NCBI GenBank assembly: GCA_018830445.1 | Contig: JAHJSN010000126.1 | Location: forward strand, 1-64,000 | Direction of reading: 5' to 3' | DNA length: 64,000 nt | Source of the DNA: Alphaproteobacteria bacterium | GTDB lineage: Bacteria > Pseudomonadota > Alphaproteobacteria > Rhizobiales > Hyphomicrobiaceae | Shown here: positions 1-8,220 of the stretch, piece by piece | Position numbering within the stretch: position 1 is the first letter of the stretch | Layout: each line of letters begins with the position of its first letter | Program-made: the position numbers and the translations under genes | Notes under the pieces: model-generated | What the model saw: the letters and a program-made list of their open reading frames with translations, nothing else | Databases searched by the model: none | Told to the model about the DNA's origin: nothing

Positions 1-2
1 AT

Positions 3-125
3 CTCGTCGAGCGCTTCTTCTGCAATCTCAAGCAATACCGCGCCATCTCAACGCGCTACGACAAGCTCGCCAACACTTTCCTTGCCGCCGTCGCGCTGGT
101 TTGCGTACTGTTCTGGCTCAACTGA
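3..125 (+). CDS. C-terminal end of an IS5-type transposase (partial)
   Basis: The window opens inside this gene; the readable tail is 40 residues ending in FLAAVALVCVLFWLN, after LVERFFCNLKQYRAI. That pattern (ERFF.LKQYR with a hydrophobic C-terminus) is the typical end of IS5-family (IS427-like) DDE transposases. The stop is at 123-125. The sequence GACGACAGGCCC just after the stop is a plausible right inverted repeat end, so the element probably ends near 135. It has been inserted into the glyoxalase-like gene that follows in the same frame. The remainder of the element lies outside the window, so its integrity cannot be judged. Confidence 0.8.
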   Translation, partial: LVERFFCNLKQYRAISTRYDKLANTFLAAVALVCVLFWLN

Positions 126-257
126 CGACAGGCCCTAGCGAAGAACTACAAATATTCCCGGCCCGGCATCGATGACCAGCCGTGGGGCTATCGAGAGGTG
201 AGCGTGAGGGATCCGTTCGGGAACCGGTTGACATTCGCTCAGGAAATGCCTCGCTAA
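126..257 (+). pseudogene. VOC/glyoxalase family protein, 3' fragment cut by IS insertion
   Basis: Directly behind the IS end an open frame without a start codon encodes about 43 residues finishing with DPFGNRLTFAQEMPR. The W-G-x-R-E-x-x-x-x-D-P-x-G-N-x-L/x-F signature is the last beta strand and metal-ligand Glu region of vicinal-oxygen-chelate proteins such as bleomycin-resistance or glyoxalase-like proteins. Only the last third is present; the 5' part must lie to the left of the IS element, outside the window. Presumably non-functional. Substrate cannot be assigned. Confidence 0.7.
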
Positions 258-293
258 AGCGGACGTAGCGCAACAACGCAAGGAAGCTGGAAA

Positions 294-818
294 TTGAAGC
301 TGGACAAGTTGCCGGAAGATCTCGATGCAGGGTTCGATGGGTCCGGCTACCGGCAACTGATGCGGCATCAGGCGTTGGGTGTGTCGGTTGTGGCGACGGG
401 CGAATTGGGCGCGCGCGTGGGACTGACCGCGACTTCGGTCGCATCCTTGTCGGATTCGCCGCCGAAGATCCTGGTGTGCGTCGGCCGGGCGACGCAGGCG
501 CATAACGTGGTGGCGGAGCGTGGTGTGTTCAGCGTCAACTTCCTTGCAAGCGAGCATCAGGAACTGGCGGCGCGTTTTGCAGGTCAACGCGGTGTCGACG
601 GGGAAGAGCGTTTCCGGGGGGCGAATTGGACGACGCTCGTAACCGGTGCTCCGGTGTTGGCGGATGCGCTTTCCTCGATCGACTGCCGGTTGCTGGAGAG
701 CCATACGTTCACGACGCACTCGATTTTCATCGGGCGGGTGGTCGGCGGCACGAGCCGGGCAGATGGAGAGCCGCTCATTTATTTCCGGAACGGATACCGG
801 GCACTGGCGCGGAGCTGA
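294..818 (+). CDS. Flavin reductase family protein (FMN-binding split barrel)
   Basis: A 174-residue protein of the size and pattern of NAD(P)H:flavin oxidoreductases (HpaC/flavoredoxin group). It has the start GVSVVATGELGARVGLTATS, then SDSPPKILVCVGR, and the conserved SVNFLASEHQELA block where FMN is held. Such enzymes supply reduced FMN to monooxygenases or act as small flavoproteins in the cytoplasm. The start is TTG at 294 with a GGAAGCTGG stretch upstream; no better start is visible. The stop is 4 nt before the arfB start, so the two genes are probably co-transcribed. No monooxygenase partner lies nearby, so the role stays open. Confidence 0.8.
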   Translation: MKLDKLPEDLDAGFDGSGYRQLMRHQALGVSVVATGELGARVGLTATSVASLSDSPPKILVCVGRATQAHNVVAERGVFSVNFLASEHQELAARFAGQRGVDGEERFRGANWTTLVTGAPVLADALSSIDCRLLESHTFTTHSIFIGRVVGGTSRADGEPLIYFRNGYRALARS

Positions 819-822
819 AGTC

Positions 823-1248
823 ATGCCGCTTGCAATCAACGAGACGGTCTCAATCGACGACGACCTGTTGCAGGAGCGGTTCGTCAGATCCTCCGGGCCG
901 GGCGGGCAGAACGTCAACAAGGTATCGACCGCGGTGGAGCTGCGCTTCGACCTTGCCAACTGGACCGAGATCTTCCCGCGGGCGCGGGCGCGCCTCAGCA
1001 AGCTTGCCGGATCGCGTCTGACGGACGATGGCGTCATCATCATCAAGGCGGAGCGCTTTCGCACGCAGGAGCGCAATCGTGCCGATGCCCGCGAACGTCT
1101 GTTGGAGATGATCCGCGAGGCACTCGTCGAGCCAAAGCGGCGGATCGCGACGCGACCTTCCAGAGCGGCGAAGGAGCGGCGGCTCAAGGCGAAGACGCAT
1201 CGCTCCGGCGTTAAACAGATGCGTCAGAGAAAGCCGGATATGGGCTAA
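823..1248 (+). CDS. arfB: Alternative ribosome-rescue peptidyl-tRNA hydrolase ArfB
   Basis: A 141-residue protein with the release-factor GGQ motif (RSSGPGGQNVNKVSTAVELR, about residues 23-42), which catalyses peptidyl-tRNA hydrolysis on stalled ribosomes. The C-terminus is the Lys/Arg-rich tail typical of ArfB/YaeJ (KERRLKAKTHRSGVKQMRQRK), which enters the empty mRNA channel. Length matches the family (about 140). I chose the ATG at 823 because the conserved MPLxINETVSI start follows it; an upstream in-frame extension lies inside the flavin reductase gene. It sits 4 nt after the flavin reductase stop. Confidence 0.93.
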   Translation: MPLAINETVSIDDDLLQERFVRSSGPGGQNVNKVSTAVELRFDLANWTEIFPRARARLSKLAGSRLTDDGVIIIKAERFRTQERNRADARERLLEMIREALVEPKRRIATRPSRAAKERRLKAKTHRSGVKQMRQRKPDMG

Positions 1249-1318
1249 GCTTTTTCTGGAGAGGAAGAGCTCGGTTAGATCTCGTTGCAGGAAGCGCGAG
1301 CCGACAGGGGGACGAAAA

Positions 1319-2137
1319 TTGCTGAAGTTCGCGGCCAACCTCAGCTTCCTATTCACCGAACTGCCGTTCGTGCAGCGGTTCAAGGCGGCTGGCGAGGCGG
1401 GCTTTGAAGGTGTCGAGTTCCTGTTTCCCTACGATTTTCCGGCTGACGAGCTGGCCGCGATCGTTGGCGCGAGCGGCGTCGAGGTCGTGCTGTTCAACAT
1501 CTGGCCGGGCGACTTTGCCGGCGGCGAGCGGGGGCTTGCAGGCATCAAAGGGCGGGAAGCGGAATTCGCCGAACGCCTGGAACAGGCGCTCGGATATGCG
1601 CGGGCGCTCGGTTGCCGCAAGCTGCATGCGATGTCGGGTCTGGTCGAGCACGGCGCGGAGGAGGCGACGCTTATCGCGAACCTCAAGAAATCCGCCACGG
1701 CGGCGGCGCGCGACGGGGTCACCATCCTGATCGAACCGATCAACCGCACGGATATGCCGGGGTATCTGGTGCACAGGACAGATCAGGCACGCGACATCAT
1801 CGCGGCTGTCGGCGCGGCCAACGTCGGCTTGCAGTTCGATTGCTATCACCGCCAAATCGAGGAAGGCGCGGTGGTGGAAGCGATTGCCGAATTCGCGCAA
1901 CTCACCGCCCACTATCAGATTGCAAGTCCCCCTGACCGCGGCGAGCCGGATGCCGGCGATGTCGATTATGCGCGGGTGTTCGAGGCCATCAGGCAAACCT
2001 GTTTCAGCGGCTGGATCGGCTGCGAATATCGTCCGCGCGCAGGTACGCTTGCCGGGCTCACGTGGCGCGCGGCACTGGGCGTGGCCTCTTCGAGGACTGC
2101 CGCGGATCGTGTCCGGCGTGTGCCGAGACCGAGGTAA
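1319..2137 (+). CDS. Hydroxypyruvate isomerase-like (2-oxo-tetronate isomerase type) TIM barrel
   Basis: A 272-residue xylose-isomerase-like TIM barrel. It contains the family blocks NLSFLFTELPFVQRF, GFEGVEFLFPYD, ILIEPINRTDMPGY and QFDCYHRQ, with Glu and Asp metal ligands in the EPIN and DCYH segments, followed by GWIGCEYRPR. This is the Hyi/OtnI signature; these enzymes interconvert hydroxypyruvate and tartronate semialdehyde or related 2-oxo-tetronates. The start is TTG at 1319, giving the usual MLKFAANLSFLF beginning. The final 25 or so residues (VASSRTAADRVRR...) run past the normal end of the family and may reflect a small 3' frameshift. No glyoxylate or tetronate genes are adjacent, so the exact substrate is uncertain. 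Confidence 0.8.
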   Translation: MLKFAANLSFLFTELPFVQRFKAAGEAGFEGVEFLFPYDFPADELAAIVGASGVEVVLFNIWPGDFAGGERGLAGIKGREAEFAERLEQALGYARALGCRKLHAMSGLVEHGAEEATLIANLKKSATAAARDGVTILIEPINRTDMPGYLVHRTDQARDIIAAVGAANVGLQFDCYHRQIEEGAVVEAIAEFAQLTAHYQIASPPDRGEPDAGDVDYARVFEAIRQTCFSGWIGCEYRPRAGTLAGLTWRAALGVASSRTAADRVRRVPRPR

Positions 2138-2360
2138 TACCGCAACTGCATGCGATCGAAACGTATCATAATAAGCGAATTCAATGATATGATAGGTTTT
2201 ATCGTGGCGACAGTGCGCGAGCAATTGCGCACTAATGCCGGTGAGAATGGAACGTCCTGGGTTCGGCGGGTTATCGGCAGCCCGGCCGGCAATCGTGCGG
2301 CTGCAGCGATGCTGGGCGTTTCCTGCGATCAAACAGACTGCCGATGAAGGGGAAACGTCC

Positions 2361-3539
2361 ATGTCCGAACTTGTTCCGCCGCATGGCTCGGCGTCGCTGA
2401 AACCGTTGCTACTGGCGCAGGCCGAGCGCGCCGGGGCGGTTGCCCGTGCGGGCAGTCTCAAGCGGATCAAGATGACGAGCCGGGAGGTTTCCGATCTGCT
2501 GATGCTGGGGATGGGAGCCTATACGCCGCTTGACGGCTTCATGGGCGAAGCCGACTGGCGCGGCGTGTGCGCCGACATGAAACTTGCCAGCGGGACCTTC
2601 TGGCCGATCCCGATCACCTTGTCGACGGATGAAGAGACCGCCAACGGCATCGGGCTTGGGGATGAAGTGGCGCTCGCCGACGGGGATACCGGAGAGATCA
2701 TGGGGATCTTGATGGTCGGCGAGAAGTACCGGATCGACAAGGCGTTCGAATGCCAGCACGTCTATAAGACGACTGACATGGCGCATCCGGGCGTGCAGAA
2801 GGTGATGGAGCAGGGCGACGTCAATCTCGCCGGTCACGTGATCGTGGTGTCCGAGGGCGAGTACCCGGCCGACTATCCGGATCTCTATGTGCATCCGGCG
2901 CGCTCGCGAGAAATTTTCAAGGAGCGCGGCTGGTCGCAGGTCGCCGCCTTCCAGACGCGCAACCCGATGCACCGCAGTCATGAGCATCTGGCCAAGATCG
3001 CCGTCGAAGTCACCGATGGCGTGTTCATCCACCAGGTGCTCGGCAAGCTGAAGCCCGGCGACATCCCGGCGCGGGTACGCACCGAGGCGATCCAGGCGAT
3101 GATCGACAACTATTTCGTGCCGGGGACCGTGATTCAGGCGGGCTACCCGATCGAGATGCGCTACGGCGGTCCGCGCGAAGCGCTGCTGCATGCGCTGATC
3201 CGGCAGAACTACGGCTGTTCGCACCTGATCGTCGGGCGGGATCATGCCGGTGTCGGCGATTACTACGGGCCGTTCGAAGCCCAGGAGGTCTTCGATACGC
3301 TGTGGGACGGCGCGCTGGTGACGAAGGCACTGAAAATCGGCATCACCTTCTACTGCACCAAGTGCTACGGCATGGCGACGGCGCGGACCTGTCCGCACGG
3401 CAAGGAATCGCAGGTTTCGATTTCGGGAACGCGGCAGCGCGAAATGCTGGCGAACGGCGAGGCGATTCCGCCGGAGTTCAGCCGGCCGGAGGTCGTCGAA
3501 ATCCTGCAGCGGTTCTATGCCGGACAGAAGGACGCCTAA
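2361..3539 (+). CDS. sat: Sulfate adenylyltransferase (ATP sulfurylase), dissimilatory type
   Basis: A 392-residue homo-oligomeric-type ATP sulfurylase. It shows the nucleotide-binding [11 protein letters not shown] motif (Q-x-R-N-P-x-H-x-x-H), followed by the GRDHAG motif and the Cys-rich [17 protein letters not shown] zinc-like block near the C-terminus. In sulfur oxidisers the enzyme runs in reverse, forming ATP and sulfate from APS plus pyrophosphate. I place the start at ATG 2361, preceded by GAAGGGGAAACGTCC, because the alignable sequence begins there ([17 protein letters not shown]); the in-frame extension to 2235 looks non-coding. It is about 2.3 kb from the divergently placed apr genes, its natural partners. 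Confidence 0.97.
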   Translation: MSELVPPHGSASLKPLLLAQAERAGAVARAGSLKRIKMTSREVSDLLMLGMGAYTPLDGFMGEADWRGVCADMKLASGTFWPIPITLSTDEETANGIGLGDEVALADGDTGEIMGILMVGEKYRIDKAFECQHVYKTTDMAHPGVQKVMEQGDVNLAGHVIVVSEGEYPADYPDLYVHPARSREIFKERGWSQVAAFQTRNPMHRSHEHLAKIAVEVTDGVFIHQVLGKLKPGDIPARVRTEAIQAMIDNYFVPGTVIQAGYPIEMRYGGPREALLHALIRQNYGCSHLIVGRDHAGVGDYYGPFEAQEVFDTLWDGALVTKALKIGITFYCTKCYGMATARTCPHGKESQVSISGTRQREMLANGEAIPPEFSRPEVVEILQRFYAGQKDA

Positions 3540-3572
3540 AGCTTGGCGGTGGCGCGCTTCTCCAACTCGTTC

Positions 3573-3941
3573 TTAGAGGTCGGTGTATTTCGTGGCGCTG
3601 CCCTTTGACTTTTCGATCGGGTACTTGGCTTCGTTCTGGTCGATCTTGCTTCGTGCGGCGTCGGCAAGATCAATGCCGGCGCGTTCGGAGATCAGCAGCA
3701 GGTAGAGGAGGACGTCGGCGCATTCTTCGGCAAGCCGGGCCTTGCCTTTGTCGGTGGCGACTTCGGCCTCGAATTGTTCGTCGGTCTTCCACTGGGTCAG
3801 TTCGAGGACTTCGGCGGCTTCCAGGTTCAAGGAAGCGATCAAATTCTTCAGCGAATGGAACTGGCGCCAATCGCGGGCATCGCGAAAGGCGATCAGGCGG
3901 GCGGTAAGGTTATCGAGCGACGGTGTGAGTTTTTCCGACAT
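3573..3941 (-). CDS. MazG-like nucleotide pyrophosphohydrolase
   Basis: A 122-residue all-alpha protein of the MazG/RS21-C6 (dCTPase-like) group. The metal-binding E-x-x-E...E-x-x-D pattern is visible as NLEAAEVLELTQW followed by RLAEECADVLLYLLLISE. These enzymes remove pyrophosphate from non-canonical nucleoside triphosphates (house-cleaning). It lies convergent with sat, only 33 nt apart, on the opposite strand, so it is not in the sulfur operon. Length is normal for a single-domain family member. Confidence 0.88.
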   Translation of the reverse strand: MSEKLTPSLDNLTARLIAFRDARDWRQFHSLKNLIASLNLEAAEVLELTQWKTDEQFEAEVATDKGKARLAEECADVLLYLLLISERAGIDLADAARSKIDQNEAKYPIEKSKGSATKYTDL

Positions 3942-4179
3942 GGCGCTATATCAGCGAAATTTGCCGATGAGCGCAATGCTCGGAGCCTGCGTCTTTTCCA
4001 GTCCGGGGGCGAAGAATAGCAAACGAAAGGCTTTTCTCTCGCCGGTCTGGGCGGTAAGCTGCAAGCCAACAAATCCGACTGGAAATCCGGCGCATTTCGT
4101 AACGCAGCGTTTTGTTTGAAATTGCGCCGGACATGGGTTACGTGGTCTATAGATTCAGTGAGCAACTTGAAGGTGATAC

Positions 4180-4338
4180 ATGGCCGAGGACAAGGGTCCG
4201 GTAAAAGTTCCGGACGGCAAGACGCCGTATTATACGACGCGCCAGATGAAACCGACCGACAAGGGTTTCGTCGGTTATGAAACGGTCTGGGTAGAGCCGC
4301 ACAAGGTGGCCGAATACCAGACCCCGAAGCGCCCTTAG
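4180..4338 (+). CDS. Small conserved-looking protein, 52 aa, unknown function
   Basis: A short open frame of 52 residues, starting MAEDKGPVKVPDGKTPYY and ending YQTPKRP. It is preceded by the ribosome-binding-like GAAGGTG at 4169-4175 and shows coding-like use of GC-rich third positions. It is hydrophilic, without a signal peptide or membrane segment, and contains no cysteine. It lies alone between the MazG-like gene and the FKBP gene, on the same strand as sat. I do not recognise the family. Its placement inside a sulfur-oxidation block makes a link to that pathway possible but unproven. Confidence 0.55.
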   Translation: MAEDKGPVKVPDGKTPYYTTRQMKPTDKGFVGYETVWVEPHKVAEYQTPKRP

Positions 4339-4733
4339 GCAGCTTAACTCCGGCAGCGGTTACCAGACCGCCGCACCTGTGAGAATTCCAGAACCGGGCC
4401 GTTGCCGATTGCCGATGAGGCGATGCAGGCAGCGCCCGGTTTTGCATGTCCAAAGCGTTGTAAACATGCCGGCTCGAATCTGGCTTCACGCAGACCGCGG
4501 CGGCATGCGCGAGCGCGCTGCGATGACAAGCAGGCGGGGTGCGAGGGGCTCTCAGAGAAACGTTTGGCTAGTGTTCCGGCCCCGACACGTGGTTCCCGTT
4601 GCAGCACGCTATCGACCAAGTGTCGGAGCCATAAGGAACACGAGCAACACTTAAGATTCTAGTGGAGCTTTTGCACCAAACGTTTGGCATCGAGCCAAGC
4701 GGCAAGTGGGGACCAAACGTTAGGTGCGCACCA
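4339..4733. promoter_or_regulatory. Intergenic stretch with repeated CCAAACGTTTGG-type palindromes
   Basis: No convincing gene is visible in these 395 bp. A perfect 12-bp palindrome CCAAACGTTTGG lies at 4676-4687, a near copy CCAAACGTTAGG at 4713-4724 (centre-to-centre 37 bp), and a partial copy AAACGTTTGGC at 4558-4568. The region separates a plus-strand small gene from the 3' end of the minus-strand FKBP gene. Spaced identical palindromes suggest protein binding, but no promoter or regulator can be named, and coincidence is possible. Confidence 0.35.
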
Positions 4734-5243
4734 CTAAAGCGGGACTTTGGAAACGCCGGCTATATCGCCGATTGGTTGTTCGGCTACGCCGGCTGCGATT
4801 TCCTCATCGGTGGCGTTGCGCACCGTCAATATTTTCAGTGCGAATATCACATGGCGGCCGCATAACGGGTTGTTGCCGTCGACGGTCAGCGTGGTGTCGT
4901 CCATGCGCGTGACAATGAAATTGCGCGTCTCACCCGCCTCGTTCTGCATGGTGATGGTCATGCCGATTTCGCGGTAATCGGCGGGAACGTTCTCGATGCG
5001 GTCGGTAAACACCAGCGACTCGTCGCGGGGGCCGTAAAGCTCGTTGCAGTCGATCGGCACTTCGATGGTGTCGCCGGCTGACTTGCCTTCAAGCTGCTCG
5101 AGGACGTGGGGTGCAAGAACGTCGTTTTGTCCATGCACATAGCCCAGCGGGAATTCCACCGCGGTGAGAACCTGACCGGTCTTCTCGTCCCTCACCTGGT
5201 AGGTGAGTTCGACGAACTTGTTGTCCTGGATCACTTCGGTCAT
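4734..5243 (-). CDS. SlyD-like FKBP-type peptidyl-prolyl isomerase
   Basis: A 169-residue protein with the SlyD-type FKBP start (FVELTYQVRDEKTGQVL) and the GYVHGQNDVLAPHVLEQLEG block. That block forms the prolyl-isomerase pocket, after which an insert-in-flap domain is expected (VPADYREIGMTITMQNEAG), and the NPLCGRHVIFALKI C-terminal strand follows. The metal-binding His-rich tail of E. coli SlyD is absent. It is the last gene of the apr cluster (27 nt downstream of the hypothetical gene 5271-5621), which suggests a role in folding or metal/cofactor insertion for the APS reductase proteins. That role is inference from position. Confidence 0.85.
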   Translation of the reverse strand: MTEVIQDNKFVELTYQVRDEKTGQVLTAVEFPLGYVHGQNDVLAPHVLEQLEGKSAGDTIEVPIDCNELYGPRDESLVFTDRIENVPADYREIGMTITMQNEAGETRNFIVTRMDDTTLTVDGNNPLCGRHVIFALKILTVRNATDEEIAAGVAEQPIGDIAGVSKVPL

Positions 5244-5270
5244 GTTGATTGCTGAGGCCTGTGCGCAAGA

Positions 5271-5621
5271 TCAGAATATCGTCGCGCCGAAAATCCTCGC
5301 CTCATCTCCTTCGAGCCCCAGGACAAGGCGTCCCATCCATTCGCCGGGCTTCTTGGTGCTGCGCTGGCGGTAGACCACGGTCACGTGCTCACCGCGACGG
5401 ATGATGCCGAGGCAGTCGAAGTCTTCCGACAAGTTACGGGTCAGTTCGCTCGTCGTGAACTGCCGGCCGGCTTCGACTTCGTTGAACGCAAGCATCAGGG
5501 AAGACGAGAAGTTCTTGACGAACTCGCCGTAGTTGCCCTCGTTCGAGTTTTTGACAAGTTCAAGCCACATCGGGTGGGCGAGTGCCAGGATTTCTTCATC
5601 GCTTTTTTCGGTGATGTTCAT
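5271..5621 (-). CDS. Hypothetical protein of the apr gene cluster, 116 aa
   Basis: The start is taken at the ATG at 5621 (MNITEKSDEEILAL) because AAGGCCACCC precedes it; upstream in-frame residues look non-coding (Pro/Met/Thr-rich). The product is soluble and acidic, with an N-terminal helix (HPMWLELVKNSNEGNYGEF) and a beta-rich C-terminal half (GIIRRGEHVTVVYRQRSTK, RLVLGLEGDEARIFGA). The second half resembles a small SnoaL- or cystatin-like fold, but I cannot name the family. It lies between aprA and the FKBP gene on the same strand, so co-expression with APS reductase is likely. Confidence 0.65.
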   Translation of the reverse strand: MNITEKSDEEILALAHPMWLELVKNSNEGNYGEFVKNFSSSLMLAFNEVEAGRQFTTSELTRNLSEDFDCLGIIRRGEHVTVVYRQRSTKKPGEWMGRLVLGLEGDEARIFGATIF

Positions 5622-5807
5622 GGGTGGCCTTGTCGTTTGGCGCATCGTTGGTGGCATGGGCGGCACCACAACGGAAACAAAGTGGACGTGCCGTATTCCT
5701 GTCGATGCGCGCCGGCAATATCACGGTCCTTGAAAAGGTTGAAGCGGCAAGAGGCTGCCGCTTCAACACGTTCGGGACCGATCCTGCTTCAGATCGCCGT
5801 CCGCCTG

Positions 5808-7700
5808 TCACTCGGCGGCAGCGGGCGCCTTTTCTTCATTCTGGTCGACCAGATGATAGCAGGGCGCTTTTTCCATGGTGTATTCGCCGGTTCTCGGATC
5901 GCGCCGTGAAACCGTGAGCACGTGCCAATTTTCGTCGTCGAGCTTCATGGCATCGCCGCGGTAGTAGTAGCCCGGCCAACGCGTTTCCTTGCGGAACAGC
6001 GTGTGGTGGGTGACGCACTCGGCGGTACGATGCCGGTGCCTCAGTTCCCAGGCGCGCAGCAGCTCGTGAAGGTCCTTGGCCGCCAGCTTATCAAGATCCT
6101 CTTCCATGATCTTGAGCTTCTTCAGGCAGATGTTGAGGAGCTTCTCGTTCGTCATGTAGTTGACGGTGACGCCGCCGCAGTACTCGTCCATCAGTTTCTG
6201 CAGACGATCGAGGCCCTGCTTTGGATGAATGTAGCTCGGGCTGACCGTACCGGCGACGATCTCGTTGCGGTAGACCTTGTAGCGGTCCATCGGCGCGAAG
6301 ATCTCGTCCTTGCGTTCCTCGATCTGACGGTCGGAAACGCGGATGCCCTTCGCCTTGCCGTCATCGATGTACTTGCAGGCGGCCTTGGCGGCCAGACGGC
6401 CTTCGGTGAACGAGCCCGACGAGAATGCGTGCGGCGTGCCGCCGACAGCGTCACCGGCGCCGAACAGTCCTTCGACCGTCATCATGCGGTTGTAGCCCCA
6501 GAAGTATTCGGGAGGCGAAACATCCTCCGGACCGCTGGCCCAGCCGCCGGCACCGGTCGCGTGCGAACCCATGACGTAGGGTTCGGACGTGGTCAGTTCC
6601 GGGTTCTCGTTCTTCGGGTCGACGTCGGTCGCAGCCCAAAGCACGGCCTGGCCGACGGTCATGCCGAGGAAGTTCTCCCAACCCACCTCTTCGAGGTGCG
6701 GGTCCTGGAAGGCGTGCATGGTCACCATGTGGATCGGACCGCGCCCGGCATTCACTTCGCTGATGAGCGCGTGGTTGCGCAGGCAGGTCGGAATCGGACG
6801 GTGGGTGCGGTGGGATACTTCCGGGTCGAGGTATTCCTTGCCGACCATCTTCTGCAGTTCCGGGAACCACTTGGATTCGTACTCTTCGCCCAGGCCGTTC
6901 TGGGTGTAGGTCTTCAGATGCAGGAAGTAGGCGCCAACGGGGCCGTAACCGTCCTTGAAGCGAGCCAGGACGATGCGGTTTTCCATTTGCGTCATCTTGG
7001 CGCCGGCGTTGATCAACAGGCCGTATGCCGAGCCCGACGACCATGGCGCATACCAGACGCGACCGGCGCCTTCGCCGACGGAACGCGGCTTGAAGATGTT
7101 GGATGCGCCGCCTGCGGCAACGACGACGGTTTTCGATTTGAAAACGTGATAATCGCCGGTGCGGACGTTGAAACCGACTGCGCCGGCGACGCGGTTGTCC
7201 TTGGCGTCGTCCATCAAAAGGTGGGTGACGCAGATCCGGTTGAAGACCTTGTCGGCAGACTTCTTGGCGGCTTCGGCGACGATCGGCTTATAGGACTCGC
7301 CGTGGATCATGATCTGCCAGCGGCCTTCGCGAAGGTAGGAACCGGTTTTCGAGTTCCGCATGATCGGCAAACCCCAGTCCTCGAACTGGTGCACCGTGGA
7401 ATCGACGTGACGCGCCATGTCGAAGAGCAGGTCTTCGCGCACCATGCCCATCAGGTCGATACGGGCGTAGCGAACATGGTCCTCTGGATTGTTCTCGCCC
7501 CAGCGGGTGCCCATGTAGCAGTTGATGGCATAAAGGCCCTGAGCGACCGCACCAGAGCGGTCGATGTTGGCCTTCTCGGCGATGACAATCTTCTTGTCCT
7601 GGCCCCAGAATCTGGCTTCCCAGGCTGCGCCCGTGCCACCAAGACCGCCGCCAACGACGAGAACGTCGATATCATCTTCTACGATGGTCTTGTGAGCCAT
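5808..7700 (-). CDS. aprA: Adenylylsulfate (APS) reductase alpha subunit
   Basis: A 630-residue FAD-dependent subunit of dissimilatory APS reductase. The N-terminus carries the dinucleotide-binding stretch DVLVVGGGLGGTGAAWEA. Further on come the fumarate-reductase-like blocks (SGAVAQGLYAINCYMG, VVAAGGASNIFKP, FGAGDAVGGTPHAFSSGS) and the characteristic AprA C-terminal region with LLRAWELRHRHRTAECVTHH. The enzyme converts AMP plus sulfite to APS in sulfur oxidisers, in the cytoplasm at the membrane face. Its ATG overlaps the aprB TGA by one base (TGATG), showing translational coupling. Sat, on the other side of the cluster, would complete sulfite oxidation. Confidence 0.97.
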   Translation of the reverse strand: MAHKTIVEDDIDVLVVGGGLGGTGAAWEARFWGQDKKIVIAEKANIDRSGAVAQGLYAINCYMGTRWGENNPEDHVRYARIDLMGMVREDLLFDMARHVDSTVHQFEDWGLPIMRNSKTGSYLREGRWQIMIHGESYKPIVAEAAKKSADKVFNRICVTHLLMDDAKDNRVAGAVGFNVRTGDYHVFKSKTVVVAAGGASNIFKPRSVGEGAGRVWYAPWSSGSAYGLLINAGAKMTQMENRIVLARFKDGYGPVGAYFLHLKTYTQNGLGEEYESKWFPELQKMVGKEYLDPEVSHRTHRPIPTCLRNHALISEVNAGRGPIHMVTMHAFQDPHLEEVGWENFLGMTVGQAVLWAATDVDPKNENPELTTSEPYVMGSHATGAGGWASGPEDVSPPEYFWGYNRMMTVEGLFGAGDAVGGTPHAFSSGSFTEGRLAAKAACKYIDDGKAKGIRVSDRQIEERKDEIFAPMDRYKVYRNEIVAGTVSPSYIHPKQGLDRLQKLMDEYCGGVTVNYMTNEKLLNICLKKLKIMEEDLDKLAAKDLHELLRAWELRHRHRTAECVTHHTLFRKETRWPGYYYRGDAMKLDDENWHVLTVSRRDPRTGEYTMEKAPCYHLVDQNEEKAPAAAE

Positions 7701-8179
7701 CAGTAGTACACTCCCTGTTTCATTTTAAGCCCGGCGGACTCCAGCGTGTGCAGGCCACCCTCATCCATGCGTATGTATTTCGGCTCGCTATACAGAAGCT
7801 GGCTGTCGCGCATGTCCCTGTTAGGTCCGGTGACATCCTTCAATTCAGGAATGCCTTCGCCCCACGGCTTCGTCGTGATCGGCGAGACGAAGTTCTTCTC
7901 GGTGCCGTCACGGAACTTGATGCGCCACGAGATGGTACCCTTCTCCTCCTCGCGCCGCACGCGAACGCTGTGGCCCAGCGGCGCGAAGTCGGCGTAGCCG
8001 CGCGCGTCAATGGCATTCTGCGGGCATGCCTTCACGCAGGAATAGCATTCCCAGCACATGTCCGGCTCGATGTTGTAGGCGCGCCGGTAGGTCGGGTCGA
8101 TGTGCATGATGTCCGAGGGACAGATGTCGACGCAGTGTCCGCAGCCATCGCACCTCGTCATGTAAACAAAGGTTGGCAT
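7700..8179 (-). CDS. aprB: APS reductase beta subunit (two 4Fe-4S clusters)
   Basis: A 159-residue ferredoxin-like subunit. The first cluster motif is CDGCGHCVDICP (Cys 10, 13, 16, 20) and the second CWECYSCVKACP (Cys 42, 45, 48, 52), followed by the long C-terminal AprB tail that embraces AprA. It passes electrons from the AprA FAD toward the membrane acceptor. The gene sits 41 nt downstream of aprM and overlaps aprA. Length is in the normal range for AprB. Confidence 0.97.
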   Translation of the reverse strand: MPTFVYMTRCDGCGHCVDICPSDIMHIDPTYRRAYNIEPDMCWECYSCVKACPQNAIDARGYADFAPLGHSVRVRREEEKGTISWRIKFRDGTEKNFVSPITTKPWGEGIPELKDVTGPNRDMRDSQLLYSEPKYIRMDEGGLHTLESAGLKMKQGVYY

Positions 8180-8220
8180 TCGATTTCCTTCTCAAGCTCG
8201 CGAATTTTACGGATTGTCGC

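Noticed and set aside
5922-7706. A 594-codon open frame antisense to aprA
   Set aside because: It lies wholly opposite a clear aprA gene; GC-rich third positions in that frame keep stops away. It has no recognisable domain.
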